Positions 1 to 7,875 of a DNA stretch of 64,000 bases are shown here, in pieces. The position numbers were made by a program, and so were the translations under genes. Numbering within the stretch: the stretch's first letter is position 1; every line of letters starts with the position of its first letter. Source of the stretch: Kosakonia sp. H02 (GTDB lineage: Bacteria > Pseudomonadota > Gammaproteobacteria > Enterobacterales > Enterobacteriaceae); the NCBI GenBank assembly GCA_030704225.1, contig CP131915.1, positions 3,472,001-3,536,000 of the forward strand. The letters run 5' to 3'. The notes under the pieces are model-generated. The model searched no databases and was not told the DNA's origin. It worked only from the letters and a program-made list of their open reading frames with translations.

Positions 1-775
1 CGCCCGGCTGTGCGCCGGTGGCGCTGGCGATCTGTTTCACCAGGCGCGGATCCAGTTGGTTTTCCATAAACCACACTTTCACCCCATCGGCTTTGATCTG
101 CTTGATAAGCTCCGCAACCTGCGCCGCACTGGCCTCGCTTTCGGAAGAGATCCCCTGCGGAGCCATAAATTCGACGCCGTACGCGCGGGCAAAGTAGCCA
201 AAGGCGTCATGGCTGGTCAGCACTTTACGTTTCGCCTGCGGGATGGCGCTGAAGCGCTCTTTTGCCCAGCTATCCATTTGTTTTAATTGCGCAATGTAAC
301 GCTGACCGGACGCGTTCAGCGCCGCTTCATCTGCCGGGTCGGCTTTCACCAGCGCAGTGAGAATATTTTGTGCATACAACGCGCCATTGGCGGCGCTATT
401 CCAGGCATGCGGATCCGTCACCGTCGCGCCATCTTCTTCCAGCGTATGCGTTTCCACACCGTTTGACGCCACCACCAACTGGCCTTTAAAACCAGAGGCT
501 TTGACCAGCCTGTCGAGCCAGCCTTCCAGTCCCAGGCCGTTGACCACCACCACATCAGCTTTGTTGAGTAATGCGCTATCTTTTGCCGATGGTTCAAACG
601 TGTGCGGATCGCCATCCGGCCCCACCAGCGATGTCACCTTGACATGCTCACCGCCCACCTGCGAGGTGATATCCCCCAATATCGAAAAGCTGGTCACCAC
701 GTTTAACGTTTTTGCCATTGCACCCTGCGCCATCAGGCCGAGCGCGAGTGCCAGAATCAACCCTGTACGTTTCAT
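1..775 (-). CDS. aztC: Zinc-type ABC transporter substrate-binding protein, partial (AztC-like)
   Basis: Periplasmic metal-binding lipocalin-unrelated cluster A-I solute receptor (ZnuA/TroA fold) that would hand zinc to the permease encoded just upstream. The first 258 residues are visible and the C-terminus lies beyond the window edge. A Sec signal peptide covers about residues 1-21 (ends GAMA before KTLNVV). Three conserved ligand histidines are seen at about 57 (PDGDPHTFEP), 122 (TDPHAW) and 188 (TSHDAF); the fourth ligand, normally an acidic residue, would lie off-window. There is no long histidine-rich loop of the ZnuA kind. It is third in a minus-strand operon ATPase-permease-receptor with a Zur-like box at the promoter, which argues for zinc over manganese. 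The aztABC order supports the AztC name, but SitA or ZnuA-type relatives remain possible. Confidence 0.75.
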   Translation of the reverse strand, partial: MKRTGLILALALGLMAQGAMAKTLNVVTSFSILGDITSQVGGEHVKVTSLVGPDGDPHTFEPSAKDSALLNKADVVVVNGLGLEGWLDRLVKASGFKGQLVVASNGVETHTLEEDGATVTDPHAWNSAANGALYAQNILTALVKADPADEAALNASGQRYIAQLKQMDSWAKERFSAIPQAKRKVLTSHDAFGYFARAYGVEFMAPQGISSESEASAAQVAELIKQIKADGVKVWFMENQLDPRLVKQIASATGAQPG

Positions 776-785
776 TGTTTCCCCT

Positions 786-1649
786 TTATGTGAAAAGTGC
801 GCGCAGGCTGTTCGCCAGCCCGCTACGCGTGCCGAATAAGATGGATAAAAAGAAGAAGACGCTGGCCGTCAGCACAATCGCCGGGCCAGCAGGCAAACCC
901 GCCACCCATGACAGGCTTAAGCCCAGCCAGGCGCAAAGCGCGCCAATGCAGCCAGCCAGCAGCAATAACCCCGGCAACGTGCGCGCCCAGCAACGCGCCG
1001 CCACGGCAGGCAACATCATCACACCTACCGCCATCAGGGTGCCGAGCACCTGGAAACCGGCCACCAGGTTCAACACCAGCAGCGCCAGGAACAACCCGTG
1101 CAGCAAGCCCGGCAAGCGCGGCGCATTCACCTGCAAAAAAGCATTGTCGAAGGCTTCGCTGACTAACCCGCGATAGCAAAAAGCCAGCACCATCAGCGTC
1201 AGGCTGGCGACGCCAGCCACAAACAGCGCGGCATCACGATCCACCGCCAGAATTGAGCCAAACAGCAGATGTAAAAGATCGACATTCGAGCCGCGCAACG
1301 ACACCAGCGTCACGCCAAGCGCCAGTGAACCGAGGTAGAACCCGGCGAAACTGGCATCCTCTTTTAACGGAGTGCGACGGCTCACCCAGCCCGCCACCAG
1401 CGCGACCACGATCCCGGCAATAAACCCGCCAATGCTCATTGCCAGCAGCGACATGCCGCTCAGCAGGTAACCTACTGCCACACCTGGCAAAATGGCGTGG
1501 GAAAGGGCGTCTCCCATCAGGCTCATACGCCGGAGTAACAGAAAAACGCCTAACGACGTAGTGCTAATAGAGAGCGCGAGGCACACCACCAGCGCGCGGC
1601 GCATAAAGCCAAACTCGATAAACGGTTGTAAAAAGAGATGCCAAATCAT
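786..1649 (-). CDS. aztB: Zinc-type ABC transporter permease (AztB-like)
   Basis: Inner-membrane permease of the ABC-3 (ZnuB/TroC) family, 287 residues, the usual size. It is strongly hydrophobic with about eight or nine membrane segments, starting near residue 20 (ALVVCLALSISTTSLGVFLL) and ending near 280. The segment SLMGDALSHAILPGVAVGYL is the family signature. The ATG at 1649 was chosen because it overlaps the ATPase stop codon as ATGA; upstream in-frame starts would lie inside the ATPase gene. The receptor gene begins 11 bases downstream, so the three genes form one transcription unit. Metal specificity is inferred from the Zur-like operator and gene order, not from this protein. Confidence 0.85.
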   Translation of the reverse strand: MIWHLFLQPFIEFGFMRRALVVCLALSISTTSLGVFLLLRRMSLMGDALSHAILPGVAVGYLLSGMSLLAMSIGGFIAGIVVALVAGWVSRRTPLKEDASFAGFYLGSLALGVTLVSLRGSNVDLLHLLFGSILAVDRDAALFVAGVASLTLMVLAFCYRGLVSEAFDNAFLQVNAPRLPGLLHGLFLALLVLNLVAGFQVLGTLMAVGVMMLPAVAARCWARTLPGLLLLAGCIGALCAWLGLSLSWVAGLPAGPAIVLTASVFFFLSILFGTRSGLANSLRALFT

Positions 1650-2314
1650 GCGTGGCACGCCTCCCTTTCCCGTTGTGGCGTTGCACCCCATTGCGCCACT
1701 TTTTCACCGAGGCGCAGGGTTTGCGGGAAATAGCGCGCCACGCGTTCGCTGTCGTGAAGCACCGCCAGCAGGGTTTGCCCCGCGCGGTGCATATCGACAA
1801 TTTGTTCCATCAGGATCTGCGAAGTGATTTCATCGATACCGGTAAAAGGTTCGTCGAGCATCACCAGCGGCGCGTTCTGCACCCAGACGCGGGCAAACAA
1901 CATGCGCTGAAACTGCCCGCCGGAGAGAGTGTCAATGGTCTCACGCGCCATGGACGACAGCCCGACGCGCTCCAGCCCCTGCGCCACGCGCTTACGGGCA
2001 TCACGGTTAAGGCCACGAAACAGGGAGAATTGGGGCCAGCAGCCCATACTCACCACCTCCTGCACCGTGACCGGAAATTGCGATTCCAGGGCATGGCGCT
2101 GCGCCAGCCAGCCGATAGTTGGCCGCACCGGTTGCCAGCGCAGCACGCCGCTCACCGGGGGTAAAAATCCCGCCAGCGTTTTTAACAACGTCGATTTACC
2201 GCAGCCGTTCGCGCCGACAATCGCCGTCATGCTGCCCCGTTCCAGCGTGCCGCATAGCGCAGGGGTGATCGCCAGGCGGTCATAACCCGCCACCAAATGA
2301 TCGAGTTCAATCAT
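1646..2314 (-). CDS. aztA: Zinc-type ABC transporter ATP-binding protein (AztA-like)
   Basis: Cytoplasmic ATPase of the metal importer, 222 residues from the ATG at 2314 (MIELDHLVAGYDR). The nucleotide-binding parts are in order: Walker A GANGCGKST, Q-loop region GWLAQRHAL, signature LSGGQFQR, Walker B LVMLDEPF and the switch histidine in AVLHDSE. A longer in-frame start at 2434 exists, but the added 40 residues resemble no ABC domain and overlap a better-supported small ORF in another frame. The start ATG overlaps the stop of that small ORF (ATGA) and its own stop overlaps the permease start, which suggests translational coupling along the operon. Confidence 0.87.
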   Translation of the reverse strand: MIELDHLVAGYDRLAITPALCGTLERGSMTAIVGANGCGKSTLLKTLAGFLPPVSGVLRWQPVRPTIGWLAQRHALESQFPVTVQEVVSMGCWPQFSLFRGLNRDARKRVAQGLERVGLSSMARETIDTLSGGQFQRMLFARVWVQNAPLVMLDEPFTGIDEITSQILMEQIVDMHRAGQTLLAVLHDSERVARYFPQTLRLGEKVAQWGATPQREREACHA

Positions 2315-2421
2315 GGCAACGCGACCGCCCAACCAGTCAGAAGCCAAAGCACCAGCAATAGCCCCGCCGCCAGCAGCAGCCGGGTTGCGCCAGAAAGGGA
2401 AAACAGTGTTACGGGAATCAT
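2311..2421 (-). CDS. Predicted 36-residue single-span membrane protein leading the azt operon
   Basis: Short reading frame of 36 codons beginning MIPVTLFSLSGATR and followed by a leucine/alanine-rich hydrophobic stretch (about residues 14-35) long enough for one membrane helix. A good ribosome site (GAGGTG, five bases before ATG) precedes it, and its TGA overlaps the aztA ATG as ATGA, which is the coupling seen at the next gene junction. It lies directly downstream of the Zur-like box, so it would be the first gene of the transcript. I do not recognise a family. It may be a small transporter subunit or a leader ORF whose translation couples aztA. Confidence 0.55.
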   Translation of the reverse strand: MIPVTLFSLSGATRLLLAAGLLLVLWLLTGWAVALP

Positions 2422-2435
2422 TCACACACCTCATA

Positions 2436-2450
2436 TGTTATAACATAACA
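2436..2450 (-). promoter_or_regulatory. Zur-like operator of the azt operon
   Basis: Perfect inverted repeat TGTTAT-AAC-ATAACA, which differs at one position from the core commonly given for enterobacterial Zur boxes (TGTTATANTATAACA). It ends 15 bases before the first start codon of the operon, a position where bound repressor would block transcription initiation or early elongation. This predicts induction on zinc starvation. The site was found by eye only. Confidence 0.6.
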
Positions 2451-2514
2451 ATAATCCGTAGTGATAATGAAGTAAACCGGTAAACGTAGCGGGAGTGCGT
2501 CGAAATGTTTCAAT

Positions 2515-2532
2515 CCCCTCTCACAGGAGGGG
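2515..2532 (-). terminator. Hairpin after mltB
   Basis: Inverted repeat CCCCTC / GAGGGG with a six-base loop, about seven bases beyond the mltB stop codon. There is no clear T-tract on either strand, so it may be a weak terminator or an mRNA 3'-end stabiliser separating mltB from the azt operon. Confidence 0.4.
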
Positions 2533-2538
2533 AAAGCA

Positions 2539-3621
2539 TTATTGAATACGCGTCAGCGAAACCGCCTGGCCGAGCTGCCAGACCGCCATGGCGTAGTGGG
2601 TGCTGTGGTTGTAACGGGTGATGGTGTAGAAATTCGGCAAACCGTACCAGTACTCATAACCGGTACCGACATCCAGGCGCAGCAGGCTGGCCTGTTGATG
2701 ATCGCCGAGCGGCTGTTGCGGTGTCAGCCCCGCCGCGGCCAGTTGCCCGACGCTGTAATTGGTTTTAAAGCCATTTTCCAGCCCCGGCGCCTGGCCGTTC
2801 GCCGGGACCGCAACCAAATCGCCCTTCACCCAGCCATGCTGTTTGAAGTAGTTCGCCACGCTGCCGATGGCATCCACCGGATCCCACAGGTTGATGTGGC
2901 CGTCACCGTTGAAATCCACCGCATACTGCTTATAAGAGGACGGCATAAACTGGCCGTAACCCATTGCACCGGCGAACGAACCTTTCAGTTCAAGCGGGTC
3001 ATCACTCTCATCACGCGCCATCAGCAGGAAAGTTTCCAGCTCGCTGGCGAAATAGTCCGCGCGACGCGGATAGGCAAAGGCCAGCGTCGCCAGCCCGTCG
3101 AGAATGCGGGTTTTGCCCATCACGCGGCCCCAGCGGGTCTCCACGCCAATAATGCCGACGATGATCTCCGGCGGCACGCCGTACACCTGCCAGGCGCGGT
3201 CGAGGGTATCCTGATACTGGTTCCAGAACGCCACGCCGTTTTGCACGTTATCCGGGGTAATAAATTGCTTGCGGTAACGCAGCCACGCCCCGTTTGGCCC
3301 GGTCGGCCCTGCGGTCGTAGGTGCTTGCCTGTCCATCAGGCGCAGGACGTAATCAAGACGTTTAGCCTGCGAAAGGATCTCGTGGAGCTGCTGACGATCG
3401 AAACCGTGCTTGCTCACCATCGCGTCAATAAACCGCTCCGCTGCCGGATTATTGGCGAAGTCGCCGCCGGTCATCACAACATCGTGCTGCGGCTTAAGCA
3501 AAAATCCACCGGACGGCGCGGGTGCTACCGTCTGAGGAGCTTCAGCAAGCGGGGGTTTACTGCTACAGGCACAGAGCAAAACAAACGCAGGCAGCAATGC
3601 TGCGTAACAACGCTTCAACAT
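2539..3621 (-). CDS. mltB: Membrane-bound lytic murein transglycosylase B
   Basis: Outer-membrane lipoprotein that cleaves the MurNAc-GlcNAc bond of peptidoglycan with formation of a 1,6-anhydro product, used in wall turnover. It has 360 residues against 361 in E. coli. The N-terminus is a lipoprotein signal with lipobox LCAC (lipidated Cys19). The catalytic glutamate is Glu161 in IIGVETRWG, and the SLT-fold motif AMGYGQFMPSSY follows near residue 220. A calcium-loop-like DFNGDGHINLWD segment lies near 240. It is transcribed away from the glucitol operon and is the E. coli neighbour of srlA, so the boundary is conserved. Confidence 0.95.
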   Translation of the reverse strand: MLKRCYAALLPAFVLLCACSSKPPLAEAPQTVAPAPSGGFLLKPQHDVVMTGGDFANNPAAERFIDAMVSKHGFDRQQLHEILSQAKRLDYVLRLMDRQAPTTAGPTGPNGAWLRYRKQFITPDNVQNGVAFWNQYQDTLDRAWQVYGVPPEIIVGIIGVETRWGRVMGKTRILDGLATLAFAYPRRADYFASELETFLLMARDESDDPLELKGSFAGAMGYGQFMPSSYKQYAVDFNGDGHINLWDPVDAIGSVANYFKQHGWVKGDLVAVPANGQAPGLENGFKTNYSVGQLAAAGLTPQQPLGDHQQASLLRLDVGTGYEYWYGLPNFYTITRYNHSTHYAMAVWQLGQAVSLTRIQ

Positions 3622-3821
3622 GGGACATCCATTTAAACGAATTCAGCCAGGAGCAAGTATGGTAAAGCATCTGGCTACCGACAAGGAAGCGCGGCAACGC
3701 TTGCGTAGACGATCGCATTTCACTTTTCTTTGTTACATCCGCCGTTCATTTAAAACCGTATACCCTCGCAAAACTTTCAAAGTGATCATTTTATCTTTCA
3801 TAATGAGATCTAAATAACACA

Positions 3822-3850
3822 TTTAGACCTTTCATCATGATTATTATAGT
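3822..3850 (+). promoter_or_regulatory. Candidate sigma-70 promoter of the srl operon
   Basis: TTTAGA and TATAGT separated by 17 bases, ending 37 bases before the srlA start. The rest of the 3622-3887 gap is AT-rich with several imperfect TCATT/AATGA repeats (about 3783-3806) that could be regulator sites. I see no good CRP consensus match there, although the E. coli operon is CRP-dependent. Confidence 0.4.
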
Positions 3851-3887
3851 GCACGGTTAAATAACAAAAACCCTACAGGAGAGAACA

Positions 3888-4448
3888 ATGGAAACCATTA
3901 CACATGGTGCCGAATGGTTCATCGGGCTGTTTCAGAAAGGCGGCGAAGTGTTTACCGGCATGGTGACCGGTATTCTGCCGCTGCTGATAAGCCTGCTGGT
4001 CATCATGAATGCGCTCATTAACTTTATTGGCCAACACCGGATCGAAAACTTTGCCCAACGCTGCGCGGGTAACCCGATTGCCCGTTACCTGCTACTGCCC
4101 TGCGTCGGCACGTTTGTATTTTGTAACCCGATGACGCTGAGCCTGGGGCGCTTTATGCCAGAGAAGTACAAACCCAGTTATTACGCTGCGGCCTCATACA
4201 GTTGCCACTCGATGAATGGCCTGTTCCCACACATTAACCCTGGCGAGCTGTTTGTTTACCTCGGCATTGCTAATGGTCTGACGACGCTCGGTTTACCCCT
4301 GGGGCCGCTGGCGGTGAGCTACCTGCTGGTGGGTCTGGTGACCAACTTCTTCCGTGGTTGGATAACCGACCTGACCACCGCTGTCTTCGAGAAGAAAATG
4401 GGTATTCAACTTGAACAGAATGTTCAACTCGCCGGAGCAACATCATGA
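3888..4448 (+). CDS. srlA: Glucitol/sorbitol PTS enzyme IIC subunit
   Basis: Membrane channel component of the glucitol phosphotransferase system, which imports sorbitol and delivers it as sorbitol-6-phosphate. It has 186 residues (E. coli 187), with hydrophobic spans near residues 25-45, 65-90 and 120-155. A strong ribosome site (ACAGGAG) precedes the ATG. The stop overlaps the srlE start as ATGA. The system is split as usual into srlA (IIC), srlE (IIB plus a second membrane part) and srlB (IIA). Confidence 0.95.
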   Translation: METITHGAEWFIGLFQKGGEVFTGMVTGILPLLISLLVIMNALINFIGQHRIENFAQRCAGNPIARYLLLPCVGTFVFCNPMTLSLGRFMPEKYKPSYYAAASYSCHSMNGLFPHINPGELFVYLGIANGLTTLGLPLGPLAVSYLLVGLVTNFFRGWITDLTTAVFEKKMGIQLEQNVQLAGATS

Positions 4449-5404
4449 GCCGTATCGTTATTGAAAAAGGCACCGGCGGCTGGGGCGGCCCGCTGGAAAT
4501 TGACGCCAGCACAGAGAAGAAAATCGTCTATATCACCGCCGGAACCCGCCCGGCTATCGTCGACAAGCTGGCACAGCTTACCGGCTGGCAAGCGGTGGAC
4601 GGCTTTAAAGAGGGCGAACCGCCAGAAGAAGAAATTGGCGTCGCCGTCATCGACTGTGGCGGCACGCTGCGCTGCGGTATTTACCCTAAACGCCGCATCC
4701 CCACGGTCAATATTCACGCAACGGGTAAATCGGGGCCGCTGGCGCAGTACATCCTCGACGATATCTATGTCTCTGGCGTAAAAGAAGAAAACATCTATTA
4801 CAAAGGAGAATCCACCGCAGCGAAACAGCCGCAACAGCGAGATTACGACACCAGCAAAAAAATTACCGAACAGAGCGACGGGCTGCTGGCGAAAGTCGGC
4901 ATGGGCATGGGTTCAGCGGTAGCCGTACTGTTCCAGGCCGGACGCGACACCATCGATACGGTGTTAAAAACCATCCTGCCGTTTATGGCCTTCGTCTCGG
5001 CGCTGATCGGCATCATTATGGCCTCTGGTCTGGGCGACTGGATTGCCCACGGCCTCGCCCCGCTTGCCAGCCACCCGCTGGGTCTGGTGACGCTGGCGCT
5101 GATCTGCTCCTTCCCGCTGCTCTCGCCGTTCCTCGGCCCAGGCGCGGTGATCGCACAGGTCATCGGCGTGCTGATTGGCGTGCAGATAGGCCAGGGGCAT
5201 ATCCCACCGCACCTTGCCCTGCCCGCGCTGTTTGCTATTAACGCCCAGGCGGCCTGCGACTTTATCCCGGTAGGGTTGTCGCTGGCGGAAGCACGCCAGG
5301 ATACGGTCCGCGTTGGGGTGCCATCGGTGCTGGTGAGTCGCTTTTTAACCGGCGCGCCAACGGTGCTGATCGCCTGGTTTGTCTCCGGCTTTATTTATCA
5401 ATAA
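4445..5404 (+). CDS. srlE: Glucitol/sorbitol PTS enzyme IIBC subunit
   Basis: Carries the phosphorylated IIB domain in about residues 1-120 and a membrane part from about 165 to the end, 319 residues as in E. coli. The IIB domain holds two cysteines in VIDCGGTLRC (71 and 77); the first is the probable phosphocysteine. The membrane half includes PFLGPGAVIAQVIGVLIG and ends with a helix at the C-terminus. It receives phosphate from SrlB and works with SrlA to transport and phosphorylate sorbitol. Translation is coupled to srlA by a four-base overlap. Confidence 0.95.
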   Translation: MSRIVIEKGTGGWGGPLEIDASTEKKIVYITAGTRPAIVDKLAQLTGWQAVDGFKEGEPPEEEIGVAVIDCGGTLRCGIYPKRRIPTVNIHATGKSGPLAQYILDDIYVSGVKEENIYYKGESTAAKQPQQRDYDTSKKITEQSDGLLAKVGMGMGSAVAVLFQAGRDTIDTVLKTILPFMAFVSALIGIIMASGLGDWIAHGLAPLASHPLGLVTLALICSFPLLSPFLGPGAVIAQVIGVLIGVQIGQGHIPPHLALPALFAINAQAACDFIPVGLSLAEARQDTVRVGVPSVLVSRFLTGAPTVLIAWFVSGFIYQ

Positions 5405-5414
5405 GGGGTGATGT

Positions 5415-5777
5415 ATGACTGTGATTTATCAAACCACCATCACCCATATCGGTGAAAGCGCCCCGGACGCGCTCAGCGACAACATGCTGATTACCTTTCG
5501 CGAAGGTGCGCCTGCCGATGTTGCCGAGTTCTGTTTTATCCATAACCACGGTGCGCTCTCGGGCGCACTATTACCCGGCGCGCAGTTTGAGCTGGGTGAC
5601 AAGCACTATCCGGTCACCGCAGTTGGCGACGTCGCCGAGCAGAATTTGCGCGAGCTGGGCCATATCACCCTGCGTTTCGATGGACAGACGCAGGCGGAAT
5701 ATCCGGGAACAGTACATGTCGCCGGCCCGGTGCCGGACGGTATCGTCCCCGGCTGCATTTTGAAATTTGTCGCTTAA
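5415..5777 (+). CDS. srlB: Glucitol/sorbitol PTS enzyme IIA
   Basis: Soluble phosphocarrier that takes phosphate from HPr and passes it to the IIB domain of SrlE. It has 120 residues (E. coli 123). The probable phosphohistidine is His43 in FCFIHNHG. It begins ten bases after srlE, inside the same operon, with ribosome site AAGGGGTG. Confidence 0.94.
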   Translation: MTVIYQTTITHIGESAPDALSDNMLITFREGAPADVAEFCFIHNHGALSGALLPGAQFELGDKHYPVTAVGDVAEQNLRELGHITLRFDGQTQAEYPGTVHVAGPVPDGIVPGCILKFVA

Positions 5778-5794
5778 GTCGTAAGGAGAAGAGT

Positions 5795-6574
5795 ATGAAA
5801 CAGGTTGCCGTTGTCATTGGTGGAGGACAAACCCTCGGGGCGTTCCTCAGCCGTGGGCTTGCCGCAGAAGGGTACCGCGTGGCGGTTGTGGATATTCAGA
5901 GTGATAAAGCGGCCACTGTCGCCCAGGAGATCAACAGCGAGTTTGGTGAAGGCATGGCGTATGGCTTTGGTGCCGACGCCACCAGCGAACAGAGCGTTCT
6001 GGCGCTGGCTCGCGGAGTGGATGAAATTTTTGGCCGCGTCGATTTGCTGGTCTACAGCGCAGGCATCGCCAAAGCGGCGTTTATCAGCGATTTCGCCCTC
6101 GGCGATTTTGACCGTTCGTTGCAGGTGAACCTGGTGGGCTATTTCCTCTGCGCACGCGAGTTCGCCAAACTGATGATCCGTGACGGTATTCAAGGGCGCA
6201 TTATCCAGATCAACTCCAAATCCGGCAAAGTGGGCAGTAAACACAACTCCGGCTACAGCGCGGCGAAATTTGGCGGCGTGGGGCTGACGCAATCCCTGGC
6301 GTTGGATCTGGCGGAATACGGCATTACCGTCCACTCACTGATGCTTGGCAACCTGTTGAAATCACCCATGTTTCAGTCGCTTATCCCGCAGTATGCCAGC
6401 AAACTCGGTATCCCGGCAGACGAGGTGGAGCAGCATTACGTCGATAAAGTGCCGCTCAAACGCGGCTGCGATTACCAGGACGTGCTGAATGTGCTGATGT
6501 TTTACGCCAGCCCCAAAGCCTCTTACTGCACCGGCCAGTCCATTAATGTCACCGGCGGCCAGGTGATGTTTTGA
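5795..6574 (+). CDS. srlD: Sorbitol-6-phosphate 2-dehydrogenase
   Basis: NAD-dependent short-chain dehydrogenase that oxidises sorbitol-6-phosphate to fructose-6-phosphate. It has 259 residues, the E. coli length. The cofactor loop is GGGQTLGAF near residue 10, and the catalytic YSAAK motif (Tyr and Lys) lies near residue 150 with an upstream serine in INSKSGK. It follows srlB by 17 bases with an AAGGAG ribosome site and precedes a REP pair that separates the catabolic genes from gutM. Confidence 0.95.
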   Translation: MKQVAVVIGGGQTLGAFLSRGLAAEGYRVAVVDIQSDKAATVAQEINSEFGEGMAYGFGADATSEQSVLALARGVDEIFGRVDLLVYSAGIAKAAFISDFALGDFDRSLQVNLVGYFLCAREFAKLMIRDGIQGRIIQINSKSGKVGSKHNSGYSAAKFGGVGLTQSLALDLAEYGITVHSLMLGNLLKSPMFQSLIPQYASKLGIPADEVEQHYVDKVPLKRGCDYQDVLNVLMFYASPKASYCTGQSINVTGGQVMF

Positions 6575-6587
6575 TAGCACAATAACC

Positions 6588-6654
6588 GCCTGATGGCGCT
6601 TCGCTTATCAGGTCTGCAAAATCCGCAGGCCGAATAAGGCAGCCGCCATCCGGC
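6588..6654. repeat. Pair of REP-like palindromes between srlD and gutM
   Basis: Two palindromic units, one reading CCTGATGGCG...CTTATCAGG (about 6588-6612) and one GGCCGAATAAGGC...GCCATCCGGC (about 6628-6654), face each other across a short spacer. This is the usual arrangement of a BIME. It probably stabilises the upstream srlAEBD message or tunes readthrough into gutM-srlR. Confidence 0.7.
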
Positions 6655-6674
6655 ATCACGCTAAGGAGATATTC

Positions 6675-7034
6675 ATGGTTTCATCTCTGATAACCCTCGC
6701 CGTCATCGCCTGGCTCAGCCAACTTGCCCTTGGTGGCTGGCAAATCCGCCAGTTCAACAAAGCTTTCGATGCCCTGTGCCAGCGCGGGCGCGTCGGCGTT
6801 GGGCGCTCCGGCGGGCGTTTTAAACCGCGCGTGGTGCTGGCGGTTGCTTTCGATCAACAAGACCGCGTCAGCGACACACTACTGATGCGCGGCATTACGG
6901 TCTTTGCCCGTCCGGCGAAAATCGACCACTTAATAGGTATAAAAAGAGAGGAATTAGAGCCTGATGTGATCTTTCCCCATGATCCGGGTTGTCAGAATGC
7001 TCTATCATTGGCGCTTAAAATGAAACATGGATAA
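6675..7034 (+). CDS. srlM: Glucitol operon activator protein
   Basis: GutM/SrlM, 119 residues as in E. coli, an activator of the glucitol operon by genetic evidence in E. coli. The N-terminal 20 residues (SSLITLAVIAWLSQLALGG) are hydrophobic and could anchor it in the inner membrane; no classical DNA-binding motif is visible. The start has an AAGGAG ribosome site. It sits between the catabolic genes and the repressor srlR. Confidence 0.92.
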   Translation: MVSSLITLAVIAWLSQLALGGWQIRQFNKAFDALCQRGRVGVGRSGGRFKPRVVLAVAFDQQDRVSDTLLMRGITVFARPAKIDHLIGIKREELEPDVIFPHDPGCQNALSLALKMKHG

Positions 7035-7056
7035 TTTCGTTGTGAACGCTATTAGC

Positions 7057-7078
7057 TTGCGAAATTATCATTTCGCAA
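7057..7078. promoter_or_regulatory. Palindrome upstream of srlR
   Basis: Perfect inverted repeat TTGCGAAAT-TATC-ATTTCGCAA with nine-base arms, ending 23 bases before the srlR start. A related half (ATTTCGTTG) occurs at about 7033-7042. It may be a SrlR (DeoR-type) operator for autoregulation; a hairpin acting on the mRNA is the alternative. No identical copy was seen upstream of srlA. Confidence 0.4.
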
Positions 7079-7101
7079 CGTAACGCAGGATAACTTCGCC
7101 T

Positions 7102-7875
7102 ATGAAACCACGTCAGCGTCAGGCGGCAATTCTTGAGCATCTGCAAAAGCAGGGAAAGTGTTCTGTTGAAGAGCTGGCACATCACTTCGACACCACGGGG
7201 ACGACCATACGTAAGGATTTGGTTGCGCTGGAGCAGTCCGGCGCGGTGATCCGCACCTATGGCGGCGTAGTGCTCAACAAAGACGAGGCCGATCCGCCTA
7301 TCGATCACAAAACGCTGATCAATACCGTGCAAAAGGGGCTGATTGCCGAAGCGGCGGTTGGCTACATCCACGACGGGGATTCAATTATCCTCGACGCGGG
7401 CAGTACAGTGCTGCAAATGGTGCCGCTGCTGAGCCACTTCAACAACATCACGGTGATGACCAACAGCCTGCATATCGTCAACGCCCTGTCAGAGCTGGAT
7501 AACGAACAAACCATTCTGATGCCCGGCGGCACCTTCCGTAAAAAATCCGCCTCCTTCCACGGCCAACTGGCAGAAAACGCCTTTGAGCACTTCAGTTTCG
7601 ACAAACTGTTTATGGGCACCGACGGCATCGATCTGAATGCCGGGGTCACCACTTTCAATGAAGTGTTTACCGTCAGCAAAGCGATGTGCAACGCCGCGCG
7701 GGAAGTGATCCTGATGGCCGATTCTTCAAAGTTTGGCCGCAAAAGCCCGAACATTGTCTGTAGCCTTGAGAGCATCGACAAACTGATTACCGATGCCGGG
7801 ATCCCAGCGGACGTACGTGCCGCCCTGGAAGAGAAAGGCGTCGAAGTGATCATTGCCGGAGAAGCGAATGAGTGA
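7102..7875 (+). CDS. srlR: Glucitol operon repressor, DeoR family
   Basis: DeoR-type repressor, 257 residues as in E. coli. The N-terminal helix-turn-helix covers about residues 1-55 (RQAAILEHLQKQGKCSVEEL followed by TTGTTIRKDL). The rest is the sugar-phosphate-sensing domain with the typical GGTF segment (MPGGTFRKKS) and a DG-containing effector pocket (FMGTDGIDLNAGV). It overlaps gutQ by eight bases. A palindrome just upstream may be its operator. Confidence 0.95.
   Translation: MKPRQRQAAILEHLQKQGKCSVEELAHHFDTTGTTIRKDLVALEQSGAVIRTYGGVVLNKDEADPPIDHKTLINTVQKGLIAEAAVGYIHDGDSIILDAGSTVLQMVPLLSHFNNITVMTNSLHIVNALSELDNEQTILMPGGTFRKKSASFHGQLAENAFEHFSFDKLFMGTDGIDLNAGVTTFNEVFTVSKAMCNAAREVILMADSSKFGRKSPNIVCSLESIDKLITDAGIPADVRAALEEKGVEVIIAGEANE

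Noticed and set aside
2314..2434. Longer N-terminus for the aztA ATPase
   Set aside because: The added 40 residues do not fit ABC proteins, lack a ribosome site and overlap the better-supported small ORF in another frame.
2542..3636. Open frame of 364 codons on the plus strand opposite mltB
   Set aside because: It mirrors a well-supported gene with intact lipobox and catalytic motif, and its predicted protein has no recognisable domain.
3780..3796. CRP site before srlA
   Set aside because: AGTGATCATTTTATCT has one acceptable half but a poor second half; too weak to list although CRP control is expected from E. coli.
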